Positions 9,772 through 19,107 of a stretch of 64,000 nt of DNA are shown one piece after another. The stretch is from positions 62,001 to 126,000 of the forward strand of contig JANSXH010000008.1 in NCBI GenBank assembly GCA_024743055.1. Direction: 5' to 3'. The position numbers and the translations under genes are program-made. Each line of letters starts with the position of its first letter. Within the stretch, counting starts at the first letter, position 1. The notes below the pieces were generated by a model. That model saw only the letters and a program-made list of their open reading frames with translations, ran no database searches and was not told where the DNA came from. This DNA is from Pseudomonadota bacterium (lineage in GTDB: Bacteria; Pseudomonadota; Alphaproteobacteria; Sneathiellales; Sneathiellaceae).

Positions 9772-10255
9772 TTTTTGAGATCGAAAAGGCAGTGACTTGA
9801 GCAGTCCTCCCATCAAATACAAGCATTAGCACCGGCGACGTCAGAGGAAGAAAAAACTCCAACCGATACGCCACAATCTGACCCGAAGATCCAGCTGCAG
9901 AAACGCTAGTTTCTGGTAGACCAGATGCATATGCTGATAAATCAGCATATATCTCGGAGGACGCTGTGAGTGTCGAATGGGAAGTTAAATATAGAGACCG
10001 AGAAGATGCAAAATCCTTTGCCTTCGCTAGTACATCCGTCTGCTTTAAACTCGCTTTGTAGTCCGAACTCACTCCATGTTTGTAATGAAATGCGAGGTCT
10101 CTTGCCAATTTGTCCAGCTGCTCCTCCACGAGAAGTAATTTAATGACATCAAGGACACCAAATATCAGAATAAAAAACACTGGGATGATCAGCGCAAACT
10201 CCAAGGCCGCGGAGCCCGTTTGTTCTTTAATTGACTTCACCAGGATTTGCCGCAT
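9761..10255 (-). CDS. tadE: TadE/TadF-like pseudopilin
   Basis: 164-residue protein starting MRQILVKSIKEQTGSAALEF, followed by a hydrophobic helix (about residues 17-40). This is the prepilin-like TadE N-terminus: cleavage is expected after TG, with Glu at +5. It is probably processed by the CpaA peptidase and incorporated as a minor subunit or assembly factor. The ATG directly abuts the TAG of the upstream TPR lipoprotein gene with no spacer, so the two should be co-translated. Confidence 0.83.
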   Translation of the reverse strand: MRQILVKSIKEQTGSAALEFALIIPVFFILIFGVLDVIKLLLVEEQLDKLARDLAFHYKHGVSSDYKASLKQTDVLAKAKDFASSRSLYLTSHSTLTASSEIYADLSAYASGLPETSVSAAGSSGQIVAYRLEFFLPLTSPVLMLVFDGRTAQVTAFSISKNGR

Positions 10256-11077
10256 CTAACCTCCTATTGGAAGTAAGGAGCTGGACCTAGGCCCCAACAA
10301 CAATTGTCGGACATTCGCAAAGTTGCCTGAGTGGCGAAGCACCTCATAATATCGAAGATTGTTGGCGACAGCCTCTGCGCTCAAATCCAGAAGACCAACC
10401 CTCTCTGCCTCATGCCTATTTCCAGAAAGCCCATGCGCAAGAGCTAAATTCTGGCGGACCTGAAGATTAGAAGCAGGTTCGAAAGCAAATTCCTGCAGTT
10501 GATTGACAGCCTCTTGATAGTCACCTTCCAGCAAATAAGAGATCGCAAGATTGTTCCTAATCTGGAGGTTCTCAGGATCCTCCAAGAGCAGCCTGTTGAA
10601 CACAGATCTGGCTTCGGAATGACGCCCCAGAATATCCGATGAAACGGCGTTTCCAATTAGCGCAATCCGGTTGGCTGGCTCAATTTTCAATCCTCTCCCA
10701 AAAAATCTTCCCGCTATCGCCGGCCTGTAAAGACTTAGGTTTGCCCGTCCGAGCCCAACCAATACATCGAGGTTTTTAGGCTTATTTCTTTCAAGCTCGG
10801 TCAGTATTTTCAGTGCCTCTTTCGCCATACCTGCAGCAAGATAGGTTTGACCGAGCGCAAGTTTGATCTTGTCGTCTTGTGGGTATTTTTTCAGTAACGC
10901 ACCATAGATATCTATTGCGGCGGCGGAGTTGTTTGTATCCCGAGCAATTTTTGCAATATTCACGGAACGCTGATAGTCCCGCTCCTCTGAACTGGTTTTG
11001 GTAGCAAACAGATCAAATTGGGCCATGCCGCAGCCGGACAGCACAAACATCAATATGATAATCGAAAAATTCTTCAT
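10256..11077 (-). CDS. tadD: TadD-like TPR lipoprotein
   Basis: 273 residues. A lipoprotein signal with lipobox LSGC (Cys at residue 16) implies attachment to the outer or inner membrane after SPase II cleavage. The rest is a run of tetratricopeptide repeats (for example ALGQTYLAAGMAKEALKIL and NNLAISYLLEGDYQEAVNQL). TadD proteins act as pilotins or assembly scaffolds for the Tad secretin. It sits between tadC and the pseudopilin genes, the standard Tad order. Confidence 0.88.
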   Translation of the reverse strand: MKNFSIIILMFVLSGCGMAQFDLFATKTSSEERDYQRSVNIAKIARDTNNSAAAIDIYGALLKKYPQDDKIKLALGQTYLAAGMAKEALKILTELERNKPKNLDVLVGLGRANLSLYRPAIAGRFFGRGLKIEPANRIALIGNAVSSDILGRHSEARSVFNRLLLEDPENLQIRNNLAISYLLEGDYQEAVNQLQEFAFEPASNLQVRQNLALAHGLSGNRHEAERVGLLDLSAEAVANNLRYYEVLRHSGNFANVRQLLLGPRSSSLLPIGG

Positions 11078-11086
11078 AGCACTGGC

Positions 11087-11983
11087 TTAGCCCCCAAGCC
11101 CACGCAGCATCAGGATAAACCCAGGTCCGACTGATAGGCTGACGACTGGTGGTAATATAAAGAGGATAAGCGGAATGCTGAGCAACACGGGTAAACGGCT
11201 TGCCCTATCTTCCATATCCAGCATTGCACTTCGTCTGCTTTCTTCTGCCAAGGTCTTGAGGGTCGCGGATAAGGGTGTTCCATATTGAGTTGTCTGATTG
11301 ACCGTGAGAACAAAATAGGTAACCAGATCGGATCCAGCCCGGTTCTGAAAATTGATAAAGGCCTGCGATCTGTTGGGGAGTATATTTATTTCATCCAGAG
11401 TTAGCTGTATTTCCTGACTTAATACCGGATTGATCTTCTGCAACTGACCGACAATGCGCGTCATTGCAGAATCCAAACTCAATCCCGCGTCAACACAAAG
11501 AACCAAAAGGTCAATCAGGTCTGGCATTCCTTCCTGAATTTGCCGCTGACGCTGCTTCTTTTTATAGGCTAGGTATTGGCTGGGTATTAGCCCCGCAAAT
11601 ATCATTGATAGGATAGCACCAGATATACCAGGCCAAATGCTAAGTGTTTCTGGTCCAAATGCTAAGCTGATCAAAACTACAAAAGTAATACAGCCGAATA
11701 TTGAAGACATTATTTGAAGCGAAATAAGTCTTTTTGAGGGGTTAGCCTTGCTAAAAAAAGCCTGAGTGAATTTTTGCGTAGCCAAGGGGTGGAGTTTGGA
11801 CCGCATAAGTTTCTGTTCCACGCCATAGCTCTGTTGCGAAGGATATCGTTTAGAATTCATAGCCACAATTTGCTTCTGCCGCCGCTTTCGAGCGCGCAAT
11901 TGATAAAGTACGCAGCCAATAATCCCGGCGCCCGAGATACTCCAAACCATTATGAGTGCTAAGCTAAGATTACCAAGTATCAT
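11087..11983 (-). CDS. tadC: Tad inner-membrane platform protein TadC
   Basis: 298 residues with the type II secretion F (GspF) domain (LIDLLVLCVDAGLSLDSAMTRI to the C-terminus) and three to four membrane helices: one at the N-terminus, a pair near residues 100-145 and one at the end. TadB and TadC together form the inner-membrane platform on which the CpaF ATPase acts. It lies 8 bases after tadB. The sequence is noticeably AT-richer than cpaF and cpaC in the same operon. Confidence 0.92.
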   Translation of the reverse strand: MILGNLSLALIMVWSISGAGIIGCVLYQLRARKRRQKQIVAMNSKRYPSQQSYGVEQKLMRSKLHPLATQKFTQAFFSKANPSKRLISLQIMSSIFGCITFVVLISLAFGPETLSIWPGISGAILSMIFAGLIPSQYLAYKKKQRQRQIQEGMPDLIDLLVLCVDAGLSLDSAMTRIVGQLQKINPVLSQEIQLTLDEINILPNRSQAFINFQNRAGSDLVTYFVLTVNQTTQYGTPLSATLKTLAEESRRSAMLDMEDRASRLPVLLSIPLILFILPPVVSLSVGPGFILMLRGLGG

Positions 11984-11991
11984 ATTGTCTC

Positions 11992-12891
11992 TTACTGCCT
12001 GACGAATTTAAGGAGGATGGAAATCAGAATGAAGCCGAGCAAAAGGCTTGTCGCGGAATATAGAAGTAAGGTTCGGCCTGTAACTTCATTGATCAGAAAA
12101 TCAATTTGTTCTTCGTTTGTCAGAGCGACTAGGAGAACAACACCTACTGCTATCAGAGCGATAGCCTTTGCTGACAGTCTGGCTTCCGACGTGAGGGTTT
12201 GAAGCTTCTTTCGCTGGATCTGTCGATCCCTCAAAACATTTCCCAAATTTTGTAGTAATTTACTGTACTGGCCACCGCTTCGCTGCTGCAGGACGAGAGT
12301 TACAGCAAGAAAACGAAATTCTTTGACCCCAATTTTGTCAGACATTGATACGAGCACGGATTGGAGTTCCTGGCCTAGTTGATGTTTTTCCGCCATAGAC
12401 CGGAAAGCATCCCCAACAGGCGCAGCCATTTCCTCCCCGACAATTTTGAAATTTTGCTCAATCGTAAGACCAACCCTCGCGCCCCGAACAATTATCTCTA
12501 TGGCTTCCGGCAGTTGTTTTATGAATTGATCAATTTTCTGAGCTTGTCTCTTGTGCATTAAGATGGAACCCAGACACAGCGCTACTGCAATGCTCAACAG
12601 AACCACGGCTTGAGGAATCTCATTTTCAAGAAAAAGCCCACCACCAACTATTGCAATCCCTGCGGCAACGATTTGGCTGAACAAAATCCAATTCCTCAGT
12701 ATGGCTGGCTTTAATTTTCTCAAGAACCCATGAGTTTTTGAGACTGGTTTCAATAGCCTAATGGTCCTGCCAGCCCCATTCTGGTCCATGAGTTTTTGAA
12801 GACGTTCATGCTGATGGACATTCAGATACCCGACAAGCATCAGGAAAAAACCAGAGCAAAGGAACAGGGTAATTGCGGCGACCTCAATCAT
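11992..12891 (-). CDS. tadB: Tad inner-membrane platform protein TadB
   Basis: 299 residues with an N-terminal helix, two further helices near 75-110, a GspF domain (FIKQLPEAIEIIVRGARVGLTIEQNF) and C-terminal membrane helices. It is the paired platform protein with TadC. Its ATG shares one base with the TAG stop of cpaF, indicating coupled translation. Confidence 0.92.
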   Translation of the reverse strand: MIEVAAITLFLCSGFFLMLVGYLNVHQHERLQKLMDQNGAGRTIRLLKPVSKTHGFLRKLKPAILRNWILFSQIVAAGIAIVGGGLFLENEIPQAVVLLSIAVALCLGSILMHKRQAQKIDQFIKQLPEAIEIIVRGARVGLTIEQNFKIVGEEMAAPVGDAFRSMAEKHQLGQELQSVLVSMSDKIGVKEFRFLAVTLVLQQRSGGQYSKLLQNLGNVLRDRQIQRKKLQTLTSEARLSAKAIALIAVGVVLLVALTNEEQIDFLINEVTGRTLLLYSATSLLLGFILISILLKFVRQ

Positions 12892-14267
12892 TAGCTTTGA
12901 TCCTTTGTATGAAATGGCGGATCGGAATCTGGATCTGAGATATCAACCTTGTCGAGGAAACGGGGCCGGAGGCCGGAATTTCGGAAACTGGAACCGTCTG
13001 ATCTGGCACTTTCTGTGTTGTTCTTTGGGACATACTGAAAAATGTCCTGCAGGGTAATGGTGTCTCCTTCTGTACCGACTACTTCGGAGATGGCGCCGAT
13101 TACCCGATTTCCCTGTGGCGTCCTTTGTAGATGAATGACCAGATCCACCGCGCTGGCAATTTGCTGGCGGGCATTTGAGGCCTGGAGATTTGGCTGACTT
13201 ACCAGCACAAGATTCTCAAGTCGGATCAGCGCATCCCGGCAGGAATTTGCATGGATCGTCGACATAGACCCGTCATGGCCGGTATTCATGGCTTGCAACA
13301 TGTCATAGGCTTCAGAGCCGCGCACTTCACCCACGATTATTCGATCAGGGCGCATACGCAGGCAGTTTCTTAGAAGATCCCGTTGAGTGACTTCTCCCGT
13401 TCCCTCAGAATTTTGTTGTCGTGTTTCAAGGCTGACCACATGCGGGCTTTGAAGTCTTATTTCCACCGCGTCCTCTATAGTAACAACCCTCTCTGTTTCT
13501 TCGATCAGGCCGGAAATCGCGTTAAGTAAGGTCGTCTTGCCGGACCCGGTTCCCCCGGAGACAAGGATGTTAAGCCGGCATTGCATGGCAATCTCAAGAA
13601 ACCGGCAAATTTCCTCTGACAAAGTATGCCGGGCAAGCAGGTCAGAAAGAGCCATCACATCCGGAGAAAATTTTCGGATAGAAATGATCGTCCCGTTCAC
13701 TGATAGAGGTGGTGCAATCACGTTGACGCGGCTGCCATCGGACAGCCGGGCATCAACCATCGGGCTGGCTTCATCAAGGCGACGACCAACGGAATTGGCG
13801 ATACGGCGGGCCACTTCAAACAGATGCTGTTCATCCCGGAATTTCAGTGCTGTGCGCTCCAGCCGCCCCTTGCGCTCTACAAAAACAGTATTCGGTCCGT
13901 TGACTAAAATGTCTGTAATTTCTGCATCTGACAGCAGGTCTTCGATCGGGCCATTGCCGATGATATCGTCGAGGATTTCCTTGGCGATGGCCCCCTGCTC
14001 TCGCCAGTTCAACTGGAGATTCTCCTCGGCAACGATCGACGAGACAACCTGGATGACGGTGAAGGAGAGTTGATCGGGCGACATGGCCGCAGCAGAGGCC
14101 GGTTCAATCCGCTCAAAGAAGGATTGCCGCAAGCTCGCGACGAGCGAAGGATCGATAACGGGCGTTTTTTCTTTTGGCATCGGCAAATCATCGACCTGCG
14201 ATGTCCAGCCCGCCTGCTCCTCCAACAGCTGCCCAAAGCCCTCCTGCGGTGGCTTCTTACCAAACAT
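12891..14267 (-). CDS. cpaF: Tad pilus assembly ATPase CpaF/TadA
   Basis: 458-residue type II/IV secretion ATPase that powers Flp pilus polymerisation. Walker A GGTGSGKT is at 238-245, the Walker B region IIVGEVRG at about 310-317 and the His box [13 protein letters not shown] at about 330-342. The N-terminal half has the CpaF linker domain ([20 protein letters not shown]). The C-terminal tail is polar and probably disordered. The start overlaps the end of the CpaE-like gene by 11 bases. Confidence 0.95.
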   Translation of the reverse strand: MFGKKPPQEGFGQLLEEQAGWTSQVDDLPMPKEKTPVIDPSLVASLRQSFFERIEPASAAAMSPDQLSFTVIQVVSSIVAEENLQLNWREQGAIAKEILDDIIGNGPIEDLLSDAEITDILVNGPNTVFVERKGRLERTALKFRDEQHLFEVARRIANSVGRRLDEASPMVDARLSDGSRVNVIAPPLSVNGTIISIRKFSPDVMALSDLLARHTLSEEICRFLEIAMQCRLNILVSGGTGSGKTTLLNAISGLIEETERVVTIEDAVEIRLQSPHVVSLETRQQNSEGTGEVTQRDLLRNCLRMRPDRIIVGEVRGSEAYDMLQAMNTGHDGSMSTIHANSCRDALIRLENLVLVSQPNLQASNARQQIASAVDLVIHLQRTPQGNRVIGAISEVVGTEGDTITLQDIFQYVPKNNTESARSDGSSFRNSGLRPRFLDKVDISDPDSDPPFHTKDQS

Positions 14268-15486
14268 CGTCTCGCCTCCTCACGGACGGAAACCAGGAAA
14301 ACCGGGATCGTTTTCGCCGAATACCCGCCAGATCTGCGGTGAGTGTACGAAGCGCCCGGGCGGCGGCACCCCGTTTAACGATCGTTGGTTTTTCTGATAC
14401 ACCGGCATGTTCGAGAAACTGACGCTCATAGGGAATGTCAGCTTTGATATCCGTGCCGATCACCTCGGCAATCTGCGCAGAGGTAAAATCAGAAAGACCA
14501 GCCGGGCGCGGGTTGTTGAGAACCACGAAGGTCCGGGAATCCGGACTTTCCGGTAATTGCTTAAGCAAACGGGACATATCCCGAAGACAGGCGAGACGCC
14601 GATCCATCACCAACACCCGAACATCGGAAATTTCAATGAGTGGAGAAATCCTTTCCATCGATTCGTGTGTCAGATCGAGAAGGGTGAAGCTGACCTGGTG
14701 CGATATCTGACGGATGATGTCAGCTGTTGCCTGAGCGTCTTTTGCTGACCTGTCGTTCAAGGGGGCGGTATCTGGCGCCAGAAACATAAGGCGCTCTGCC
14801 AACGGGGTTGCGGACCCAGCCAGTAGAATGTTGTCAGTGCCTTCCGATTCAGCAATCAGGTCCTTAAACCCAGGAGCGGGTTCCACACCAAGATCAAGTG
14901 CCATGGATCCGCCGCTCAAATCGACATCCACCAAGGCAGTTTGTCGCCGGAATATTTGCGACAGCCCCCAACCAATATTGATCGAGAGAGATGTCGCACC
15001 CACACCACCCCGTATTCCGACCACAGATACAATCTTGCCCTGTCGTTTCTGCGCGGAAGATGTAAGGTCACCCCCACTCCCGCCAGACAGCATATCCAGT
15101 ATCTGATCAGGGGTAACGGGTTTGATGAGATATTCTGCCAGCCCAATGTCCTTCAGACGACGATATAGATCGATGCTGTCCAAGGTCCCAAGCGCAAATA
15201 CCTGAATATTAGGCGGGCAAAGGGAGGCCAGTTCCCTCAACTCTGACACTGGGTCAATACTTTCGGAAATATCGACGATCAGAATTGGAGGAGGAGATAG
15301 GGCCCGGTATTTTTTTATGACTTTTGAAAGGCGCCCAACCGCTACTTCAGCACTTTCATACCCCTCCGTGACCAACACCATATCCAACATGCGTGCTGTT
15401 TCCGGATCTGCTGCAAAGGCAGCGATGGGAGGTGACTGATCCGGAGCCGGAGCCGGCTGTTGAATAACCTGACGAAACAGCGTCAT
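14257..15486 (-). CDS. cpaE: CpaE/TadZ-like pilus localisation ATPase
   Basis: 409 residues. An N-terminal response-regulator-like domain (about 20-130, ending IKPVTPDQILDML) is followed by a ParA/MinD-type ATPase domain. Its deviant Walker A reads RGGVGATS (159-166), where the usual signature lysine is replaced by Arg, as in many TadZ proteins. It marks the pilus assembly site, usually a pole. It overlaps cpaD upstream by 4 bases and cpaF downstream by 11. Confidence 0.9.
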   Translation of the reverse strand: MTLFRQVIQQPAPAPDQSPPIAAFAADPETARMLDMVLVTEGYESAEVAVGRLSKVIKKYRALSPPPILIVDISESIDPVSELRELASLCPPNIQVFALGTLDSIDLYRRLKDIGLAEYLIKPVTPDQILDMLSGGSGGDLTSSAQKRQGKIVSVVGIRGGVGATSLSINIGWGLSQIFRRQTALVDVDLSGGSMALDLGVEPAPGFKDLIAESEGTDNILLAGSATPLAERLMFLAPDTAPLNDRSAKDAQATADIIRQISHQVSFTLLDLTHESMERISPLIEISDVRVLVMDRRLACLRDMSRLLKQLPESPDSRTFVVLNNPRPAGLSDFTSAQIAEVIGTDIKADIPYERQFLEHAGVSEKPTIVKRGAAARALRTLTADLAGIRRKRSRFSWFPSVRRRDDVW

Positions 15487-16064
15487 TTTTGCGGCCGCCC
15501 GAAAGTAGATAGACCGGTATTAGACGATTTCCGGGAAGCCAATTTTCCCGGATCAACTATACTCAATAAGAGGTTTTTATGGACCGCGCATCCAAACCCT
15601 GGCGTAGTCAAACCAGACTGATCGAGTTTACGGCGCCCCAGATTTGCCCCGCATGGCCCAACCTCATAGAAGAAATAGGTTATTCCGACGCGAATATCCG
15701 GCACTGCCGCCATATTCCTGTCTGGGGGGTTGATGATAACTTGGGTCTTATGTTCCGTCGCGATAGCCCAGAGTTCTGCCTGCAGGCCGGACATATCGAT
15801 CCCGCCATGCTTTGGGGTGAGATTTATTATGTGAGGCGGCGTACGTGACAGACTATCGATGAAATCTCCATAGGAATTTCCCGATGAAAGGAGAAATTCA
15901 CCGGATTCTTGGTCGACATCAACATCAACCGTAATGGTTTCGCTGATGACATTGGTAGTGATCGGATCCGGATAGCTAATTTGCTCTAATCCGATGTCCA
16001 GGCACCCACTTAACAGGAAGAACAATCCTGCACCTAAAATTTTCCCTATCCTTGGCCGCGTCAT
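15483..16064 (-). CDS. cpaD: CpaD-family pilus lipoprotein
   Basis: 193-residue lipoprotein with lipobox LSGC (Cys at residue 21). The mature part contains the CpaD-type segment GCAVHKNLLLSIVDPGKLASRK near the C-terminus. CpaD is an outer-membrane lipoprotein associated with the Tad secretin. It lies 11 bases after the secretin gene and overlaps cpaE by 4 bases. The N-terminal two thirds is divergent from well-studied CpaD, so the call rests on the C-terminal motif and position. Confidence 0.85.
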   Translation of the reverse strand: MTRPRIGKILGAGLFFLLSGCLDIGLEQISYPDPITTNVISETITVDVDVDQESGEFLLSSGNSYGDFIDSLSRTPPHIINLTPKHGGIDMSGLQAELWAIATEHKTQVIINPPDRNMAAVPDIRVGITYFFYEVGPCGANLGRRKLDQSGLTTPGFGCAVHKNLLLSIVDPGKLASRKSSNTGLSTFGRPQK

Positions 16065-16075
16065 TCCACCTTTTC

Positions 16076-17470
16076 CTAGTAAAAATATCCAGCCGGACCG
16101 ATCAGCTTTAAGCCCCCAGGACCAACGATAATGGGAAATTCAGCTTCGACAGGAGGTTCGGCCAAGCGTCCCGTAGACAGTTTCTCGATCAAGCTGGCAG
16201 GCCGATAGCCATCTGCCGGTGAGCTGTAAGTATCCGCCTGAACCGGTTCGACGATATGAGCAGTTGCAATGATGACGAGCTCGGTTTCTGAGTTGCGATA
16301 CCTGGTTGACCGAAATAATGGACCAAGGACTGCTAACTCACTCAGCCACGGGACCTCATTTATGAGATTGCGGGTCTGGTTTTGAAGCAATCCGGCAACG
16401 GCAAAGCTCTGACCGTCATTCAGCTCAATTGTCGCTTCCGTGCGCCGTACAGAAATACCCGGAATGCTGAAGTTATTGATCACAACTGCCCCGGCCTCTG
16501 AAATCTCGCTGACTTCCGGCCGGATATGCATATCTATCTTGCCATTGGCCAACACCGTCGGTGTTATTTCCAGAATTACCCCGAATTTCTTGAAGGATAC
16601 GGTTACCTGCTCATCCCCGGACGATATGGGGATGGGAAACTCACCCCCGGCAAAAAACCGGGCTGTTTCACCAGATCGAGAGGTGAGATTGGGCTCTGCC
16701 AGTATGGTCAGCAAGTCCTCTTCCGCCAGGGCGTCTATAATCGCTGTTGCCGACCCATTGTCGCCTTGATACCCCAACATGGCAGCACTGCCGCGCCCTG
16801 AAAAAGAACGATCTGTGGACAGGATGCCATCAGCAAATCCCTGTAAACGACCTGTGACGATGCCAATCGCCAAAGAACCCGGATTAAGCAGGACATCCCA
16901 GTTGATACCAAGGTTCTTTGTGGCCTCCCGGTTTACTTCAACCATTCGCACCCTGATATTCACCTGCGAGGGAGACGCGATTTCCAGCCTGTTAACGATC
17001 TCCTCTCCCTCACCCAATACGCCCTTTGCAACAGACAGGATATGATTGGCATCAGCGATTGATGGCACCGTCCCAGATAAAAGGATGCGCCCGGGTGTCG
17101 GCACAATTTCAAGGTTGCTATCAGAGAATTGCGTCGCTAAAGCCATTGCAAGCGGCCGTACATTTCTCGAAACCGTCACCCGCCTATCAAAGACAACCTG
17201 CCGTCCCGCGGCAATCGCCATAACATGGGTTTGTCCCGGCTTTTTGGCGAAAACAAACAGATCGTTGGAAGAGGTTACATGAATATCGGCGATGTCCGGG
17301 TTCGCCACTAAAATATCAACCACCTGCTGAGACATCGGAAAATACTTTCCCTGATCTACTTCCAGAAGAAGGTCTCCCTCTGCCATCGCATATCGTATCG
17401 ACAAAAAATGCAGTATTCCTGACAACAGAAGAAAAAGCAGCAATATTGGAAGGCGAGTTGAAACGATCAT
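16076..17470 (-). CDS. cpaC: Tad outer-membrane secretin CpaC/RcpA
   Basis: 464 residues with a hydrophobic signal segment (about 8-30), the N-terminal secretin domain (KYFPMSQQVVDILVANPDIADIHV), a BON-like region (ILLSGTVPSIADANHIL) and the C-terminal secretin beta-domain (GQSFAVAGLLQNQTRN ... VPWLSELAVLGPLF). It forms the outer-membrane channel for the Flp pilus. The position between cpaB and cpaD is canonical. Confidence 0.95.
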   Translation of the reverse strand: MIVSTRLPILLLFLLLSGILHFLSIRYAMAEGDLLLEVDQGKYFPMSQQVVDILVANPDIADIHVTSSNDLFVFAKKPGQTHVMAIAAGRQVVFDRRVTVSRNVRPLAMALATQFSDSNLEIVPTPGRILLSGTVPSIADANHILSVAKGVLGEGEEIVNRLEIASPSQVNIRVRMVEVNREATKNLGINWDVLLNPGSLAIGIVTGRLQGFADGILSTDRSFSGRGSAAMLGYQGDNGSATAIIDALAEEDLLTILAEPNLTSRSGETARFFAGGEFPIPISSGDEQVTVSFKKFGVILEITPTVLANGKIDMHIRPEVSEISEAGAVVINNFSIPGISVRRTEATIELNDGQSFAVAGLLQNQTRNLINEVPWLSELAVLGPLFRSTRYRNSETELVIIATAHIVEPVQADTYSSPADGYRPASLIEKLSTGRLAEPPVEAEFPIIVGPGGLKLIGPAGYFY

Positions 17471-17476
17471 TTGCGG

Positions 17477-18304
17477 TTATTCCCTATTCTCGGCTGCTCT
17501 TCCCGGAACGGAAATTGTGGTCAAGTCACTTCCCCTCATGATCCGGATGTCCTCCGGCAAATTATGGATGTTCGTCTGGACTATTTTGGTCGTGCGCGAA
17601 CTCAATTCAGCAAGTGTTGCCAAAGGGATGAGGCTTTCTTCCCACACCGGGTCTTCTTCTCGATTTCGAAGGAGAATGGAAAGCTTGCCGACGTCTTCCG
17701 CCAGGGACGCTTTCATCGCATCTTGCAGGCTCAAGGCAACCATCAATGTGTCTGTTCGCGAAACCGGGCCAACTATCCTGGCATTTCGGATTAAGGGCCG
17801 GACCGATGAGATTTTGCTCCCTACCTGTTGTGTGCTTTCAGGCGATTTAAACAGGATGTCAACCGTATCTCCCTGATGGATAAGGCCGTCATATTTCGAA
17901 AGATTTTCGATTGTCAGTACCTTTGCCCGAAGACCGCGTTTCAGCAGGCTCGGCACATATCCGGGATCGCCGGGCTCTCGTATGTCTGATTTTTTTATGG
18001 CTGATCCGGCTTTGAGATCCCGTGAAAAGACCGCAGACGGGTCAATTTTGTCCTGATCCGATTTCAAGATAAGGACATCTTCGGGAGGTGCATCACCATT
18101 CAAAGGCCGCCACGGGAGTTTATCCAACCGGACTGTTTCCCCCGCCCTGACGGCGGTCTTTGTCCAGGCAACCTTTTCAGACAGCTTCATCGCAGCATTT
18201 GGTGCCGCAATCTCCTGAGGACTTTCCCGTATCTGTATTGCCAACAAATAGAGTGAAGATGCGATAAAGAGACAGCAAAAAGTCGCAAAGATGAATTTTC
18301 TCAT
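17477..18304 (-). CDS. cpaB: Flp pilus assembly protein CpaB
   Basis: 275 residues with one N-terminal transmembrane helix (about 3-23) and a SAF domain (AVRAGETVRLDKLPWRPL ... SRDLKAGSAIKKSDIREPGD). An RcpC/CpaB domain follows (LIHQGDTVDILFKSPE). It is a periplasmic Tad component that probably bridges the secretin and the platform. It lies 15 bases after cpaA and 6 bases before cpaC. Confidence 0.93.
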   Translation of the reverse strand: MRKFIFATFCCLFIASSLYLLAIQIRESPQEIAAPNAAMKLSEKVAWTKTAVRAGETVRLDKLPWRPLNGDAPPEDVLILKSDQDKIDPSAVFSRDLKAGSAIKKSDIREPGDPGYVPSLLKRGLRAKVLTIENLSKYDGLIHQGDTVDILFKSPESTQQVGSKISSVRPLIRNARIVGPVSRTDTLMVALSLQDAMKASLAEDVGKLSILLRNREEDPVWEESLIPLATLAELSSRTTKIVQTNIHNLPEDIRIMRGSDLTTISVPGRAAENRE

Positions 18305-18319
18305 AGCTTGCCTCCGTTG

Positions 18320-18838
18320 TTACGAGTGGTCCATATGCAGGAACCCGTCATAGAGGCATACAGTTCCGGCGACGGAAATGGCCACTCCGTAAGGAACGGA
18401 TACCGGACAGCCCCGTCTGTATGGCATGCAGGACAATCCTGTTTTGGCTCTAATCCACAGCCAGACCTGCTGTGATATCGGGACAATCAAAATAAGGGCA
18501 ATCAGACCGCCAATAATGGCTGTAATGTACAGGAACCTTACCCCTTGTTCGGGTCCCGCCCACAACATCACAGCTGACATGAGCTTGACGTCGCCTCCGC
18601 CAATTTTTCCGAAGGCAAAGAATATAAACAACCCAATGAATGTGACCGAAGCCCAACCCAAATGATGAAGCAAAGAGATTTCACCGTAGCCTAATCCCCA
18701 GTAAACCAAAAACAGAATAACGATCCATAGGGAGATCCAGTTGGGAATGCGCCTGTCCGACAAGTCTGTGGCGGTCGCAACCCAGAGCAATGAAATGGCA
18801 GCAACAGGGACAATTGCCATGGCGTTCATAAGCACCAT
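18320..18838 (-). CDS. cpaA: Prepilin peptidase CpaA (A24 family)
   Basis: 172-residue membrane aspartic peptidase that cleaves the Flp prepilin and the TadE-like pseudopilins. The two catalytic Asp regions are visible: ATDLSDRRIPNW near residue 25 and KIGGGDVKLMSA near residue 80 (GxGD type). It has about five hydrophobic helices. It lacks the N-terminal methyltransferase domain of PilD, as is normal for CpaA. Confidence 0.93.
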   Translation of the reverse strand: MVLMNAMAIVPVAAISLLWVATATDLSDRRIPNWISLWIVILFLVYWGLGYGEISLLHHLGWASVTFIGLFIFFAFGKIGGGDVKLMSAVMLWAGPEQGVRFLYITAIIGGLIALILIVPISQQVWLWIRAKTGLSCMPYRRGCPVSVPYGVAISVAGTVCLYDGFLHMDHS

Positions 18839-18888
18839 TTATTTCCCCAACTGCCGTAGCTGTGCATCCTCTCTATTTGGTCTCACGA

Positions 18889-19107
18889 TCAATTGGTATT
18901 GCCCGATGAACCCGTGGAAGAACTTCCTGAAGAAGTGGCGGTCCCAGACAAGCTGACATTCTCGAAAGCGGTCTGCAAGCGTTCGTAAAATTCGGTGCCA
19001 GCCACGCCCACAACCGTCGCGGCAGCGGCTGCCAGTAAGGCATATTCAACGGACGTGACGCCGCTTTCATCTTCGATCAGATCCTTAATTCGCTTTAACA
19101 TTTTCAC
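18889..19107 (-). CDS. flp: Flp-family type IVb major pilin
   Basis: 72-residue prepilin. The leader is expected to be cut after the Gly of EDESG, leaving VTSVEYALLAAAAATVVGVA with Glu +5 and Tyr +6, the Flp hallmark. The mature protein then has a short FYERLQTAFENV segment. Its last 19 or so residues are almost purely Ser, Thr, Gly and Asn, unusual for this small pilin and a plausible glycosylation target. In-frame ATGs are at 19107 and 19101. It is the first gene of the Tad locus and is divergent from a glycosyltransferase. Confidence 0.93.
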   Translation of the reverse strand: MKMLKRIKDLIEDESGVTSVEYALLAAAAATVVGVAGTEFYERLQTAFENVSLSGTATSSGSSSTGSSGNTN

